The notes beneath the pieces were generated by a model. The model made no database searches, was not told the DNA's origin, and saw only the letters and a program-made list of their open reading frames with translations. DNA of 64,000 nt from CAXXHQ01 sp963665265 (GTDB taxonomy: Bacteria > Planctomycetota > Planctomycetia > Pirellulales > Thermoguttaceae): NCBI GenBank assembly GCA_963665265.2, contig OY762224.2, positions 744,001-808,000 of the forward strand, read 5' to 3'. Shown here one piece after another: positions 26,996 through 36,048 of the stretch. The translations under genes and the position numbers were made by a program. The first letter of the stretch is position 1. Each line of letters opens with the position of its first letter.

Positions 26996-27667
26996 ATGAG
27001 TCAGTACTCGCAAAGCTCCTCGGCGTTGCCGAAAATTGTTCTAACGCTCCTCGCCGGCGCGACCATTTTCGTCGGCGTTCAATACTGGAATACGCATAAA
27101 CGCGAAAGCGAAGAGTGGAACGAGAATTTGCAAGTTTGGAACGGCGGGACGCTGCCGACGCAACGAGAGCGTTCTCGCCTCGTTTATAACGGCGGCTCGA
27201 TCCGTGAGAAGCTCGAGTTCGAATACAAGGACGTCTACTACGTTTGGGAAGGAAGCGATCTGCCGATCGCCGTTCAGCCCGATCGCGAGAAAATCTATCT
27301 CGTCGCCTTCGACCGCGATTCGGAATTCTCGCTCTACCGCGCCGTGAGCGCTACCGAATGGGAGGATGTGACGACGAAAGAATTCCCCCGCTATCTTGCG
27401 ATCCAAAACGCTTCGTTCAGCAAGAAAGTCGAAGCCGGAAAAAATGATCTGGACGTCGTCGACGCGATGGATCCCGCCGATCCGGCTTTTCGAAAATCCC
27501 TCACCGCGAAGCTCTGGAGTTTTCTCGAAAGCTCGAATTTCAACTTCAAAGCGGAGCCGAGCGAGGAGTTTTTACGCCAATACAAAGATAAGCATATTCA
27601 ATTTCAACGCGGTCCGGGCGGAGTGATCAAAATCGACAAAAGTAAAACAGGAAAAAAGAAGACTTGA
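26996..27667 (+). CDS. Membrane-anchored protein of unknown function
   Basis: I do not recognise the family. The protein has 223 residues. One membrane helix (KIVLTLLAGATIFVGVQYW, about residues 13-31) anchors a mostly charged soluble part predicted to face outwards. The soluble part has segments such as YKDVYYVWEGSDLPIAV and SLYRAVSATEWEDVTTKEFP, with no catalytic motif. The last 20 residues are rich in lysine. It stands alone between the aldolase gene and the phage-like block, with a terminator-like hairpin 90 bases downstream. No signal peptide cleavage site is obvious, so it is more likely a type II membrane protein. Confidence 0.65.
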   Translation: MSQYSQSSSALPKIVLTLLAGATIFVGVQYWNTHKRESEEWNENLQVWNGGTLPTQRERSRLVYNGGSIREKLEFEYKDVYYVWEGSDLPIAVQPDREKIYLVAFDRDSEFSLYRAVSATEWEDVTTKEFPRYLAIQNASFSKKVEAGKNDLDVVDAMDPADPAFRKSLTAKLWSFLESSNFNFKAEPSEEFLRQYKDKHIQFQRGPGGVIKIDKSKTGKKKT

Positions 27668-27743
27668 AATTAGGCCGCGCTCTGAAATAGATTACGCGAA
27701 CGACAGGTATTAATCAGAGCCGCGGTTTTCGCAAATCATAAAC

Positions 27744-27797
27744 AAGGTATCTACAAAAGCCCGTCGACGGAAGAAATTCCGTCGATGGGCTTTTTTT
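27744..27797 (+). terminator. Hairpin plus T-run, left cassette of the phage-like block
   Basis: After ACAAGGTATC the sequence forms a hairpin (about 27758-27771 with 27777-27791, GCCCGTCGACGGAA pairing with TTCCGTCGATGGGC) and ends with seven Ts. It may terminate the preceding gene. A closely similar cassette lies at 34107-34197 before the portal gene, so it also could be a leader element of the block. Confidence 0.75.
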
Positions 27798-27831
27798 ATG
27801 CGCTTGCGGCTCGGAATTATTCAGGAGACGC

Positions 27832-28260
27832 ATGATGCTCACGCGACATTTGATCGATCAGGTGCGGCAATTGATCGGCGAAGGAAAAAATAGCCTGCGA
27901 ATGATCGCGCGACTTACCGGCGTAAGTCGGGGAACGGTCCGCATGATCGCCTTGGGCAAGCGACGCGATCGTGAACCGAAAAAAGTCGAACCGTGGGAAG
28001 CGGAAAGGCCCGGCCCTCCGCAACGCTGCCCGACCTGCGGAGGGAAGGTTTACATGCCGTGCCGCTTGTGCGCGGCCCGGTCGCATCGGGAGCCCTCCCC
28101 TGCCCCGCGTAAGCCCTGGACTTTGGCGGCCCTGGCCGGACCGGCGATCGGACTCGATTTGCGCCCGGAGCATCGACGACGATACGAAGAGATTAAGGAG
28201 AAGCGGCGCGCGAATGCCACGTTGGCGGAGGCGGCGCGCGACGTCTTTTCCGACCGCTGA
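27832..28260 (+). CDS. Helix-turn-helix and zinc-ribbon protein, first gene of the phage-like block
   Basis: The protein has 142 residues. Residues 5-45 form a Hin/IstA-like helix-turn-helix (LIGEGKNSLRMIARLTGVSRGTVRMIALG). Residues 65-80 hold four cysteines in CPTCGGKVYMPCRLC, a zinc-ribbon pattern. The C-terminal half is basic and helical. A small DNA-binding protein at the head of a capsid gene set could serve as a regulator or a small terminase-like protein. The sequence alone does not decide this. A second ATG one codon later (27835) is equally possible. It begins 35 bases after a hairpin terminator. Confidence 0.6.
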   Translation: MMLTRHLIDQVRQLIGEGKNSLRMIARLTGVSRGTVRMIALGKRRDREPKKVEPWEAERPGPPQRCPTCGGKVYMPCRLCAARSHREPSPAPRKPWTLAALAGPAIGLDLRPEHRRRYEEIKEKRRANATLAEAARDVFSDR

Positions 28261-28314
28261 AAGCTGACGGCTGATCGCTAAAGAGCTTTTCGTGCACAAA
28301 GTTCGGAGAAAACT

Positions 28315-28569
28315 ATGAACGTCCAAGAGTGGGAAATCGTGATCGGCGTGATTACCGCCTCGGCCTTGGCCGTCGGACCGTGGACGTTCATGGTCCATGC
28401 CAAGTTGGCCGTCCTCTCCTCGCAAGTCACGCGATTGGAGCGGAAGGTCGATCAAGTCGTCGATTCGGAGTTTGAACGCTTGCCGCGTTGCATTCAACAC
28501 GAGGCCGCTTTGAAAGAGATCGAACGAAGATTGGAAACAATTGAACAGAGGATGACCGAGGAGAGATGA
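28315..28569 (+). CDS. Small membrane protein with coiled coil, holin-like
   Basis: The product has 84 residues. One hydrophobic segment (IVIGVITASALAVGPWTFMV, about 9-28) is followed by a helical, charged region (about 34-82) with heptad spacing (LSSQVTRLERKVDQVVD, LKEIERRLETIEQRMTEE). This layout resembles hemolysin XhlA-like or phage-associated holin-like proteins, but other small membrane proteins look alike. GGAG precedes the start. It lies in tandem between the HTH gene and the ParB-like gene. No endolysin is seen nearby, so a lysis role is uncertain. Confidence 0.5.
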   Translation: MNVQEWEIVIGVITASALAVGPWTFMVHAKLAVLSSQVTRLERKVDQVVDSEFERLPRCIQHEAALKEIERRLETIEQRMTEER

Positions 28570-28597
28570 ACGCCCCCTTCCCCCCCCGTTCCTCTTT

Positions 28598-28624
28598 CCC
28601 CATGCCCTAACCCCTAAGCCCTAC
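28598..28624 (+). repeat. C-rich CCCTA-like intergenic repeat
   Basis: The run CCCCATGCCCTAACCCCTAA and its continuation lie directly upstream of the ParB-like start codon. It belongs to the family also seen near 16440, 18000, 23497, 33988 and 48590. Confidence 0.5.
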
Positions 28625-28628
28625 TATC

Positions 28629-29192
28629 ATGCACATACGAGATCGAATTAAAGAGCTGCGGCGAGTGAAAGCGCGCGAGCTTCGGCCGAGCGCGAAGAAT
28701 TGGCGAACGCACCCGCAGTCGCAGCGCGACGCCCTATGCGGCGCCTTGGCCGAGATCGGCTACGCCGACGCGCTAATCGCCCGCGAACTCCCCGACGGAT
28801 CTTTGGAATTAATCGACGGACATCTTCGGGCTGAGACCACGCCCGACGCCGAAGTGCCGGTCTTGGTCCTCGACGTCGACGAACGAGAGGCGGCGAAATT
28901 GCTGGCGATGATCGATCCGCTGGCGAACATGGCCGGCGTCGATGAAACGCTTTTGACCGAGCTTCTTGCCGAAGTCGAAACCGACAACGAGGCGTTACAG
29001 GCGATGTTCGACGGACTATTGGCCGATGCGGCCGCGCCGAACGACGAGGAATCGGAGAGCGAGCCTCGGCCGGAGCCGGAGATCGGCGAGGTCTATCAAG
29101 TGGTCGTCGATTGTCGAGACGAGACTCAGCAACAGGCGCTTTTCGAGCGACTCACTGGCGAAGGATTCGAGTGCCGACTCCTGGTCTTGTAG
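28629..29192 (+). CDS. ParB-like N-terminal nuclease/clamp domain protein, phage type
   Basis: The protein has 187 residues. Residues about 15-115 match the ParB/Srx fold: KARELRPSAKNWRTHPQSQRDAL, IGYADALIARELPDGSLELIDGHLRAE, then VPVLVLDVDEREAAKLLAMIDPLANMAG. The DGHLRAE motif is the equivalent of the nucleotide-binding GxRR/GHxR loop. No DNA-binding domain follows. Instead there is an acidic linker (ESESEPRPEPE) and a 30-residue C-terminal part. In phages such short ParB-like proteins often sit next to the large terminase gene. Here the terminase is missing and the downstream 570 bases are noncoding hairpins. It is not the chromosomal ParB, which would have a parA partner. Confidence 0.75.
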   Translation: MHIRDRIKELRRVKARELRPSAKNWRTHPQSQRDALCGALAEIGYADALIARELPDGSLELIDGHLRAETTPDAEVPVLVLDVDEREAAKLLAMIDPLANMAGVDETLLTELLAEVETDNEALQAMFDGLLADAAAPNDEESESEPRPEPEIGEVYQVVVDCRDETQQQALFERLTGEGFECRLLVL

Positions 29193-29704
29193 CGAGCGGG
29201 CATGGTTTGTAGGGTGCGTGCTTGCAGGCGCCAGGCTGTAGGGAACGCCCTCCGTGGCGTTCCGAGAAAGTAATTAGGGCGCGTGTTTGTCACGTGCCGT
29301 CTCAAGGGCAGCTCAGGTTCTTGAACCTGAGCCGCGCAAGCGGCAAGAGGCTCTCCGTCGAACGCCTTCCTCCTTGCCGTTGTTGTGAAAACGCTTCCTG
29401 TTTAGCCGCAATGCCGAAGGCATGCCGTTTGTAGGGAACGCCCTCTGTGGCGTTCCGAGAATAACGTAGTGATGTGACTATGCTTAAACGTCAATTGTTT
29501 GAGGCCGGCAAAATTACCGGCGTGCCGTTTGTTTCGAGGGACGTTCACGTCCCTTCCTCGGCCTTTAGGCCGTCCTAGCTCCCGGCATTTATGCCGGAGA
29601 ATGCGAAATACGCCCTCCAATTCCTTTCTTTTTCGAGGCTTTAGCCTCGAAAAAGAAATTGTAAAACGCGCGGTTTGAAACTGCGATTGGTATAAAGCGG
29701 TTTA
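29193..29704. repeat. Mosaic of about ten different short hairpins
   Basis: No gene is visible in this stretch. Clear palindromes with small loops are at 29242-29263, 29311-29332 (GCTCAGGTTC/GAACCTGAGC), 29331-29344, 29411-29423, 29435-29456, 29538-29553, 29559-29572, 29582-29597 and 29625-29658 (a perfect 15-base stem). Their sequences differ. Two share the GGAACGCC/GGCGTTCC stem and TGTAGGG header of the dispersed repeats. Confidence 0.7.
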
Positions 29705-29741
29705 CAAAAAAAGAAAGGCGGAAAGGTTCCCCTTCCCGCCT
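29705..29741 (-). terminator. Rho-independent terminator of the large PEP-CTERM gene
   Basis: On the minus strand a stem AGGCGG-G-AAGG / CCTT-T-CCGCCT (29716-29741) is followed by TTTCTTTTTTTG. It lies 35 bases after the stop codon of the 1285-residue gene. Confidence 0.75.
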
Positions 29742-29775
29742 CTTCGTTATTTTTCACGCAATTTTCCCGCAGCCG

Positions 29776-32700
29776 CTATTTCGCTCTCTTCCGCGAATAG
29801 TACGCGCCCGCCGCGACCACGCCGCAGAACAACAACGCGAACGACGAAGGCTCCGGAACGGATTCTGCTGGAGCCGTTATTGTCATTTCTTCCTGAAATT
29901 CTGCCGTAAATATATAGACATCGTCAATATTAACAACTCCATCGTAATTCATATCGCCACCATAATAATCAGCAGTAATAGATTGATCTGGAACGTAGTT
30001 TCCAATAAAAAGAAACGTATCGTTAATGTCTACAATTCCATCCATGTTTAGGTCGCATTTGTAATTGTATTTGAGAATTATATCGCTATCCGCTATATCG
30101 GAAACGCCGAAGAAAGAAACGTTTGATGCTTTGTATTCCGCTCCGGTGAGGATGCCGATTGCCATGCCTTCATTAGTACCGCAAGCAGTACTTTGAATAC
30201 CAAGTCCGTCCCAAAGTCCGTCATTGTATCCGGCTTTGACGTAGGCAAGAATTGATGCGTATGTCGCATTGCGGACGATGGCGCCGCCGTTACGAAAATC
30301 GATAGTTCCCAGCGACGACGTTCCGCTTCCTAAATCAAGAGTTGTTAAGTTCATATTCAAGGCGTCAGTCGAGGCGGTGACAACTTTGGCACCGTAGGAC
30401 ACGCTTAACGTTCCTTGCGCGATGCCGGAAGAAGCCGTCAGTTGACCAGCCGCAACTTTTGTCGTTCCCGTACCGCTAATCGCTCCGACGGTATGCGTTC
30501 CGCTGGCGACTTGAAACGTGGCCCCGGTCGAGGTTTGGACGTTGAGGTTCGCGTTTGAAATGTTCGTCGTCTTAAAGACGGCCGTCCCGCCTTGAACGTT
30601 GATTGTTGACGCTACGTTCGAGGCGATTCCGCCGGAGAATTCAAGCGTTCCGGCCGAAATAGTCGTGTTGCCGGTATAGGAGTTGGCGGCCGAGAGAGTA
30701 AGCGTGCCCGCGCCGGATTTTCTAAATCCCCCGCTGCCGGACAATGCTCCGGAAAGAGTGACGGAATAAATACTGGTGTTAATTGTCGCCGTACCGCTAG
30801 TAAGCGTTAATGGAACCGAAGACGAAAAGTTAGCCGCAGCTATGAGCGATCCATTGCTCATATTGAAAGACGCTTCCCCAGAACCAGCCTGAAGAGCTTT
30901 AATTACCAAGGAGCCGCCTTGGAGATTATAAACGCCTCGGGAAGAAACGTTCTGCCCAAGAAGCAAGATGCCGCCGATGCTATTGTATCCTCCGGTCTGG
31001 GTGAAAACGCCCGTACCGGAGTATCCAACGAACAAATCGCCGGAATTACTCCAGTTCCCATTCCCTTGGGAAACCGTTCCGAAAGATCCTAAATTGTACC
31101 CAATGTAACTTGCTCCGGAAGTTGACATGTTCATGTTCGATTCGAAAAGCGATCCTGAACCGGAATAGCCGACGAATAGACTTCCGCTGGTCCAATTGCC
31201 CGAGACGCAAGAGAGATAGCCAAAGGAGCCTGCGTGGTAGCCGAGATAGCAAGTCGCGTTTGTCACAGTCTCGGCGGATTCGGCGGTGAACGATCCCGTG
31301 CCGAAATAGCCCAGGTAAAGGTTGCCGGAGTTTTTCCATTGAGATCCGGAACTTTCAACCGAGACGTTCCCGTTCGAACCGAGGTTGTAGCCGAGATAAC
31401 AGCCGTTCGTTTGAACGATTCCGTTGTTGCTTATGGAAAACGTGCCGCTACCTGAATTACCGACGATGATTGCCCCCGAGTTGAATAGTGTTGAATAAGA
31501 AGAATCACCTCCTGTGACGGTCACTGAGCCTGTGCCTCCAACGCTATTCCCAACGATGAACGATCCGATATTGCTTATAGAGCCTCCACTTGTAACCCTC
31601 AGCGTCCCGAGGACGTTAAACGCTCCGCTGTTGTTCCAGATTGAGCCGCTGTAGTGCAACAAAGCGACGCTTCCCGCGTCGATAGTGACGCCGTTAGTGC
31701 TGATGGCGGCGCCCCTTTGAACGCAAAACGCCCCCGAGTCTGAGCTACCGATGGAAAGAGCTCCAGTATCGTTCCAGCTCGAACCCGTACCGCTGATCGA
31801 AACCGAGCCTCCGGCGCCGATGACGCCTCCGGCGCTGCTTACGGACCCGCCCTGGCTAATAACGAGAGCCCCCAGACCCGAGCGACCGACCGCGAGGGCG
31901 CCGGAGATAATCCACCGCGAGCCAGTTCCCGTCACCGTGGCGGTTCCGGAGGCGCCGCCGTTGTATCCTATAAAGCTGTCCCCGCTTTGCACGAGGCCGC
32001 GGTCGCTGATCGAAAATATCCCTGTTCCATTGTAGCCTATATAGATCGTTCCCGCGTTCCACCTCGAGGCGTTCCCTGATACGCTGGACGTTCCGGCCGA
32101 ACTTGCGGAATACCCGAGAAAACTCGAATTTAAGACGGTGACGGCTCCGCCGCTATTAACGTTTAGCGATCCCATCCCTGCACCAGCGGAACCGAAGAGA
32201 ATCGAATCGGACGCAAAAGCGCTTCCGGAATTACTTACCGTAAATACGCCAGTTCCGTTATTTCCAACGAAAAAACTTCCCGTTCCTGTCAGTGCGGAGT
32301 TGGGTCCGGAAATGGCGACGGTGCCAATGACGCCCGTTGCGCAACCGACATACGTCGTTCCCGTAATCGTCGCGGAACCGCCATTTGTAATGTTAATCGT
32401 TCCGGATTTTTGCGAGTTTCCGACAAACATTCCTCCGATATTAGACCAGAGCGCTCCGCTCCCCGAGACGGTCGCAACGCTCATATTGTCGATATAGCAT
32501 GCGCCTTGGTTCGACATGAATGCGCCGTCTTTAACGTTGAATGTTCCCGTACCATACCCTCCGATAAACATGTTGCCCACGTTCGTCCAAGTCGAACGAA
32601 GCCCTTCTATCGTTGCCGTGCCGCTTTTTGTATTCGTCGTCGAAGTGTAATATCCAATCCACACTTGGGCTGTGCCGCTGGCGGTAGATGCCGAACCTAT

Positions 32701-33633
32701 GTAAAAACTGCTCCCCGTGCCCAAACAGCCAATCCGAAGGTTTGTTGAATAGGTTAGTGAGCTGGCGCCGGACAGATAAACCGACGATCCGTTCGCTAAG
32801 TTTAAGTCAGAACCAACGACCGATCCGGAATTGCCTACGCCCAGCGTCCCTCCGTCAAGCCAGGTTGTGCCGGCGCTGGTCCATTTCGAACCGACGCCAT
32901 CAATACGCACTGTACCCGTAATCTGGTTGGTTGCCGTGGAGCTGCAACTGATAGATCCGCCGTTAGATACCTTTATTTCCGCACCGCTCGCGGCGCTTGT
33001 CGCGATCTCGTCATCAGCTGCGATGCTGGTAACTTCCAAAAAGCCATTAACTTCGTCCCCCGCAGGTTCCCCGGCAGTGGCTAAGGAATTCCCCACGATG
33101 AAGCCGCCTTGGCTGGACCAAATCGAACCCGTCCCGGAGACAGTTGCGGAGGAAGCGACGTAACTTTTGCCGGAAACGCTCGCCGTACCGGAACTGTTTA
33201 TGCCGACGCTGCCCGTGACGCTCATACACGACGCAGTCAATGTGCTTGTCCCTGAAACAATAACGACGCCATTGGTGAAAACAGTTCCTGTCACGCTGAC
33301 CGTCGCACGATCGGAGGAATATAGGCGCCCGCTAGTCAAAATTAAATTTCCGCTGTTCGTCCACGTTGATCCATTGCCAGTTACCGTTGCAGTTCCAACT
33401 GCTCCAACATTGAAGCCGATATAGCAAGTGCCCGACAAAATACCGCTCCCCGAATCAACCGTCACGATACCCGTACCGGTTTTTCCAATGTAAACCGTTG
33501 AGCTATTAGTCCATGTCGCCGGATTAGTTGGAAGCACATCGCCGCTGTACGAAATTGCGGCCAAGCTAGTTTGAGCAAGAATCAGAACGGCGGCAAAAAA
33601 GCCGCCCAGCGTCACAGTGCAAGAAGTGCGCAT
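29776..33633 (-). CDS. Giant repeat adhesin-like PEP-CTERM protein with dockerin
   Basis: The protein has 1285 residues with a signal peptide (MRTSCTVTLGGFFAAVLILAQ). Residues about 30-1000 are tandem beta repeats of roughly 50 residues, each with a core such as NSGNLYLGYFGTGSF and YIGYNLGSFGTVS (pattern: W-x-NSG, VG-x-SG-x-G-x-F, YIGYN-x-GS-x-GT). A second repeat type (GAGTLTLSAANSYTGNTTISAGTL) precedes the end. Residues about 1180-1240 hold a dockerin type I-like pair: CDLNMDGIVDIND and GDMNYDGVVNIDD, two calcium-binding loops. The C-terminus is VPEPSSFALLF plus a helix and RKRAK, a PEP-CTERM signal. It lies on the opposite strand inside the phage-like block. It is probably an exported surface or extracellular matrix protein. 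Confidence 0.88.
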   Translation of the reverse strand: MRTSCTVTLGGFFAAVLILAQTSLAAISYSGDVLPTNPATWTNSSTVYIGKTGTGIVTVDSGSGILSGTCYIGFNVGAVGTATVTGNGSTWTNSGNLILTSGRLYSSDRATVSVTGTVFTNGVVIVSGTSTLTASCMSVTGSVGINSSGTASVSGKSYVASSATVSGTGSIWSSQGGFIVGNSLATAGEPAGDEVNGFLEVTSIAADDEIATSAASGAEIKVSNGGSISCSSTATNQITGTVRIDGVGSKWTSAGTTWLDGGTLGVGNSGSVVGSDLNLANGSSVYLSGASSLTYSTNLRIGCLGTGSSFYIGSASTASGTAQVWIGYYTSTTNTKSGTATIEGLRSTWTNVGNMFIGGYGTGTFNVKDGAFMSNQGACYIDNMSVATVSGSGALWSNIGGMFVGNSQKSGTINITNGGSATITGTTYVGCATGVIGTVAISGPNSALTGTGSFFVGNNGTGVFTVSNSGSAFASDSILFGSAGAGMGSLNVNSGGAVTVLNSSFLGYSASSAGTSSVSGNASRWNAGTIYIGYNGTGIFSISDRGLVQSGDSFIGYNGGASGTATVTGTGSRWIISGALAVGRSGLGALVISQGGSVSSAGGVIGAGGSVSISGTGSSWNDTGALSIGSSDSGAFCVQRGAAISTNGVTIDAGSVALLHYSGSIWNNSGAFNVLGTLRVTSGGSISNIGSFIVGNSVGGTGSVTVTGGDSSYSTLFNSGAIIVGNSGSGTFSISNNGIVQTNGCYLGYNLGSNGNVSVESSGSQWKNSGNLYLGYFGTGSFTAESAETVTNATCYLGYHAGSFGYLSCVSGNWTSGSLFVGYSGSGSLFESNMNMSTSGASYIGYNLGSFGTVSQGNGNWSNSGDLFVGYSGTGVFTQTGGYNSIGGILLLGQNVSSRGVYNLQGGSLVIKALQAGSGEASFNMSNGSLIAAANFSSSVPLTLTSGTATINTSIYSVTLSGALSGSGGFRKSGAGTLTLSAANSYTGNTTISAGTLEFSGGIASNVASTINVQGGTAVFKTTNISNANLNVQTSTGATFQVASGTHTVGAISGTGTTKVAAGQLTASSGIAQGTLSVSYGAKVVTASTDALNMNLTTLDLGSGTSSLGTIDFRNGGAIVRNATYASILAYVKAGYNDGLWDGLGIQSTACGTNEGMAIGILTGAEYKASNVSFFGVSDIADSDIILKYNYKCDLNMDGIVDINDTFLFIGNYVPDQSITADYYGGDMNYDGVVNIDDVYIFTAEFQEEMTITAPAESVPEPSSFALLFCGVVAAGAYYSRKRAK

Positions 33634-34409
33634 GATTTCCCCTTGGTAGGATGAATGGGATGGGTATGCAAGGCAGGACGAGCGTCGAAAAAGTTCCCGC
33701 TTCTTGACGCCCGCAAACTTACGCCGGAAGGCGATCGCACAAAGAACGCCCCCTCACGCGTTAATAATTCGCAAACGCGGACAAGGTAGCACAAATGATT
33801 AAAGCCTGTCAATAGATCGAGGGACTTCGTGCAGGTGGAGCCGCATTCATAACGCACGCGATTAATTTCACTCCGAACGACATTTTTCAGCCAAGCGCAA
33901 ACTGCGCGGCAATCACGAAACCGCGATAGAACGAAGCCCCGAGAAATATTTTCGGCGGAATTTCCACATTGCACAAAACGACGCCTCCCATCCCTACGCC
34001 CTATGCCTTATGCCTTATGCCCCAGTCCCCAGTCGATTCAGAAATTATAAATCGACGGTGGAATATTCTTGAATTCGTGCCACACAATTGCATAGCTTAG
34101 ATTGACAAGGTATCACGAAGAGCCGCTCGCATTAAAACGACGCGGTATCAAGAAGAGCCCGCTGACGAAAAACCATTTCCGTCAGCGGGCTTTTTTTGTG
34201 CGCACTCAGAAACGAAGAAGCCGCTCAAGCCCCTTCGTCCCCTGCGCGCCTTGCGACGAAACAAAATTGCCCGTAGCTAACCAAAAACAAGAAAATCAGG
34301 CTGAAAAAGGCGTCCAAATTCTCACGCCCATTTTCAGACCATAGGCCCGTCCGATCAATGCGAGTTCAGCATTTGTCTTGCTGAACGCTGACCTTTACAA
34401 GGAGATGAC
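33634..34409. other. Intergenic region upstream of the portal gene
   Basis: About 775 bases without a convincing gene. It holds the promoter region of the PEP-CTERM gene, a C-rich CCCTA repeat at 33988-34025, the hairpin cassette at 34107-34197, and a short inverted repeat GTTCAGC/GCTGAAC (34364-34370 and 34380-34386) just before the portal ribosome-binding site. Confidence 0.6.
34107..34197 (+). terminator. Hairpin plus T-run, right cassette before the portal gene
   Basis: The stem GCCCGCTGACG/CGTCAGCGGGC (34157-34167 with 34180-34190) is perfect and is followed by seven Ts. The upstream ACAAGGTATC (34107 region) and a second GGTATC-AAGAAGAGCC unit resemble the left cassette at 27744-27797. 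It lies 213 bases before the portal start. Confidence 0.75.
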
Positions 34410-35777
34410 ATGAAAACAAATTCCTTGCGTTCCCTCGCCGAAGCAATTGCCGATTTTTGGAGCGGGTACGTCGATCCGCGCGAGGACTATTTCGACGAGG
34501 ACGGTTCGCGATGGCTTTCCCTTGCCGACGTCTCGAAAGGAGGCGGCGGCTTTGCATCGATCAACGAATCGCAATTGGCCGAAATTCGCGGACAATGCCG
34601 CGCGCTGGCCATGCATAACGAGTTCGCCATCAACGGCCATGAAAACCGAATTAGCTACGTCGTGGGAAGCGGTTATTCTTACGCAACCGTCGCGCGACGA
34701 GGCCGATCGCCGTCGGAGAACTTAATTCACTCCGTGCAGGATGTGATTGACGAGTTTTTAAGAATCAATAAATGGAGTCGACGCCAACAAGAGATCCTGC
34801 GGCGAAAAGATCGTGACGGCGAATGCTTTTTGCGATTCTTTACGTCGCCGGAAGGGCGGCTCCTAGTTCGATTCGTCGAACCCGAGCAAGTGGCGACTCC
34901 GACGGAACGACTAAACGATCCGGCCACTTCATTCGGCGTTTTGTCCGATCGCGACGACGCCGAGACGGCAATTGGCTATTGGATTGACGGTCGGTTCGTT
35001 GATTCGGACGAAATACAACATCGCAAATCAAACGTCGACGCGACGGCGAAACGCGGCCTGCCGTTGTTTCATCCCGTGCGAAAGAATCTACGGCGAGCCG
35101 AAAAACTACTGCGAAACATGAGCGTGGTGGCGGAGATTCAATCGGCGATCGCCATAATTCGCAAACACCGAACGGCGACGGCTTCCGGCCTGGAACAGTT
35201 CGTCGCCCGGCAGGCGGATTATACGGCGACGAGTTCCGGCGGACAGGTGAGACGATTCAGCCGATTCGAGCCGGGCACGATTCTTGACGCGTTGTCTGAT
35301 ACCGAATACGAGTTTCCCGCCTCGGGAATCGACGCTTCGCGATACGTGATCGTATTGCAGGCCGAGTTGCGCGCGATCGCGAGCCGATTAGTGATGCCGG
35401 AGTTCATGCTGACGAGCGACGCAAGCAACGCCAATTACTCTTCGACGATGGTGGCCGAGGGACCTGCGGTAAAAATGTTCGAACGTTTGCAGCGAGAGAT
35501 GATCGACGAAGATTTAGACGTGATGCGACGCGCGATTCGCACGGCCGTTAGAGCGGGCCGATTGCCGCAAGAGGCTTTCGAGGAGACTGAAATTCGCGCG
35601 GTTCCTCCGACCGTCGCGTCAAGAGATAGATTGCGCGACGCTCAAGCCGATCAGATTCTGCTTAAATGCGGAGTGATGTCGAAAGAAACCTCGGCGATGC
35701 GAAACGGTTTGGATCCGGAACATGAGCGGAAGCAGATCGCAAAGAGAGAAGGCCAAGAAAAAATCCTGCGAAAATAA
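34410..35777 (+). CDS. Phage portal protein
   Basis: The protein has 455 residues and fits lambda-like portal proteins in length and layout. An N-terminal region with YFDEDGSRWLSLADV is followed by a middle region with AINGHENRISYVVGSGYSY, then helices with RKDRDGECFLRFF and LLVRFVEPEQV. Near residue 330 is the characteristic SRLVMPEFMLTSDASNANYSS segment, where portals contact DNA and terminase. The ribosome-binding site AAGGAGATGAC is very strong. Portals form the dodecameric channel in the capsid vertex. No terminase gene is next to it, which is unusual because the large terminase normally lies directly upstream. Confidence 0.9.
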   Translation: MKTNSLRSLAEAIADFWSGYVDPREDYFDEDGSRWLSLADVSKGGGGFASINESQLAEIRGQCRALAMHNEFAINGHENRISYVVGSGYSYATVARRGRSPSENLIHSVQDVIDEFLRINKWSRRQQEILRRKDRDGECFLRFFTSPEGRLLVRFVEPEQVATPTERLNDPATSFGVLSDRDDAETAIGYWIDGRFVDSDEIQHRKSNVDATAKRGLPLFHPVRKNLRRAEKLLRNMSVVAEIQSAIAIIRKHRTATASGLEQFVARQADYTATSSGGQVRRFSRFEPGTILDALSDTEYEFPASGIDASRYVIVLQAELRAIASRLVMPEFMLTSDASNANYSSTMVAEGPAVKMFERLQREMIDEDLDVMRRAIRTAVRAGRLPQEAFEETEIRAVPPTVASRDRLRDAQADQILLKCGVMSKETSAMRNGLDPEHERKQIAKREGQEKILRK

Positions 35778-35809
35778 GTTTGAAAATGGCCGCGCGCGGA
35801 TGTATACAT

Positions 35810-35995
35810 ATGCACACCATGACGCCGAACGCCGCAACGAACGCGAAAAAAACGGACCGGCTCAGCCAAGTTTGGTCTGAGTTGCTGGCCGAAGCTTTGC
35901 GAAGGGATTTTTATGGAACTGTCTTGCTCGAAGTGACTATCCAAGACGGCGTAATCCAAGCGTTTCGACGAAAAGTGGAACGAACGGAAAAGTAG
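35810..35995 (+). CDS. Small conserved-looking protein in the head gene set
   Basis: This short reading frame encodes about 61 residues from the ATG at 35810; an ATG at 35819 is an alternative. The core TDRLSQVWSELLAEALRRDF followed by YGTVLLEVTIQDGVIQAF has alternating helix and strand and ends in a basic RRKVERTEK tail. The compact, protein-like sequence and its place between portal and protease suggest a true gene. The function is unknown. The upstream bases contain GATGTATACATATGCACACC, which shares a 10-mer with the operator-like site near 41199. Confidence 0.5.
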   Translation: MHTMTPNAATNAKKTDRLSQVWSELLAEALRRDFYGTVLLEVTIQDGVIQAFRRKVERTEK

Positions 35996-36048
35996 AGAGT
36001 AGGGCGCGGGTCATAAGAACTTTCAAGCGAATAAAGGGAGACGAAACT

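Noticed and set aside
28629..29192. Chromosome partition ParB
   Set aside because: The domain lacks the C-terminal dimer and DNA-binding parts, and no parA or parS is near. Phage-type ParB is the better fit.
29776..33633. Phage tail fibre or tape measure protein inside the phage-like block
   Set aside because: It has a signal peptide, a dockerin and a PEP-CTERM signal, and lies on the other strand, so it is an exported host-type protein.
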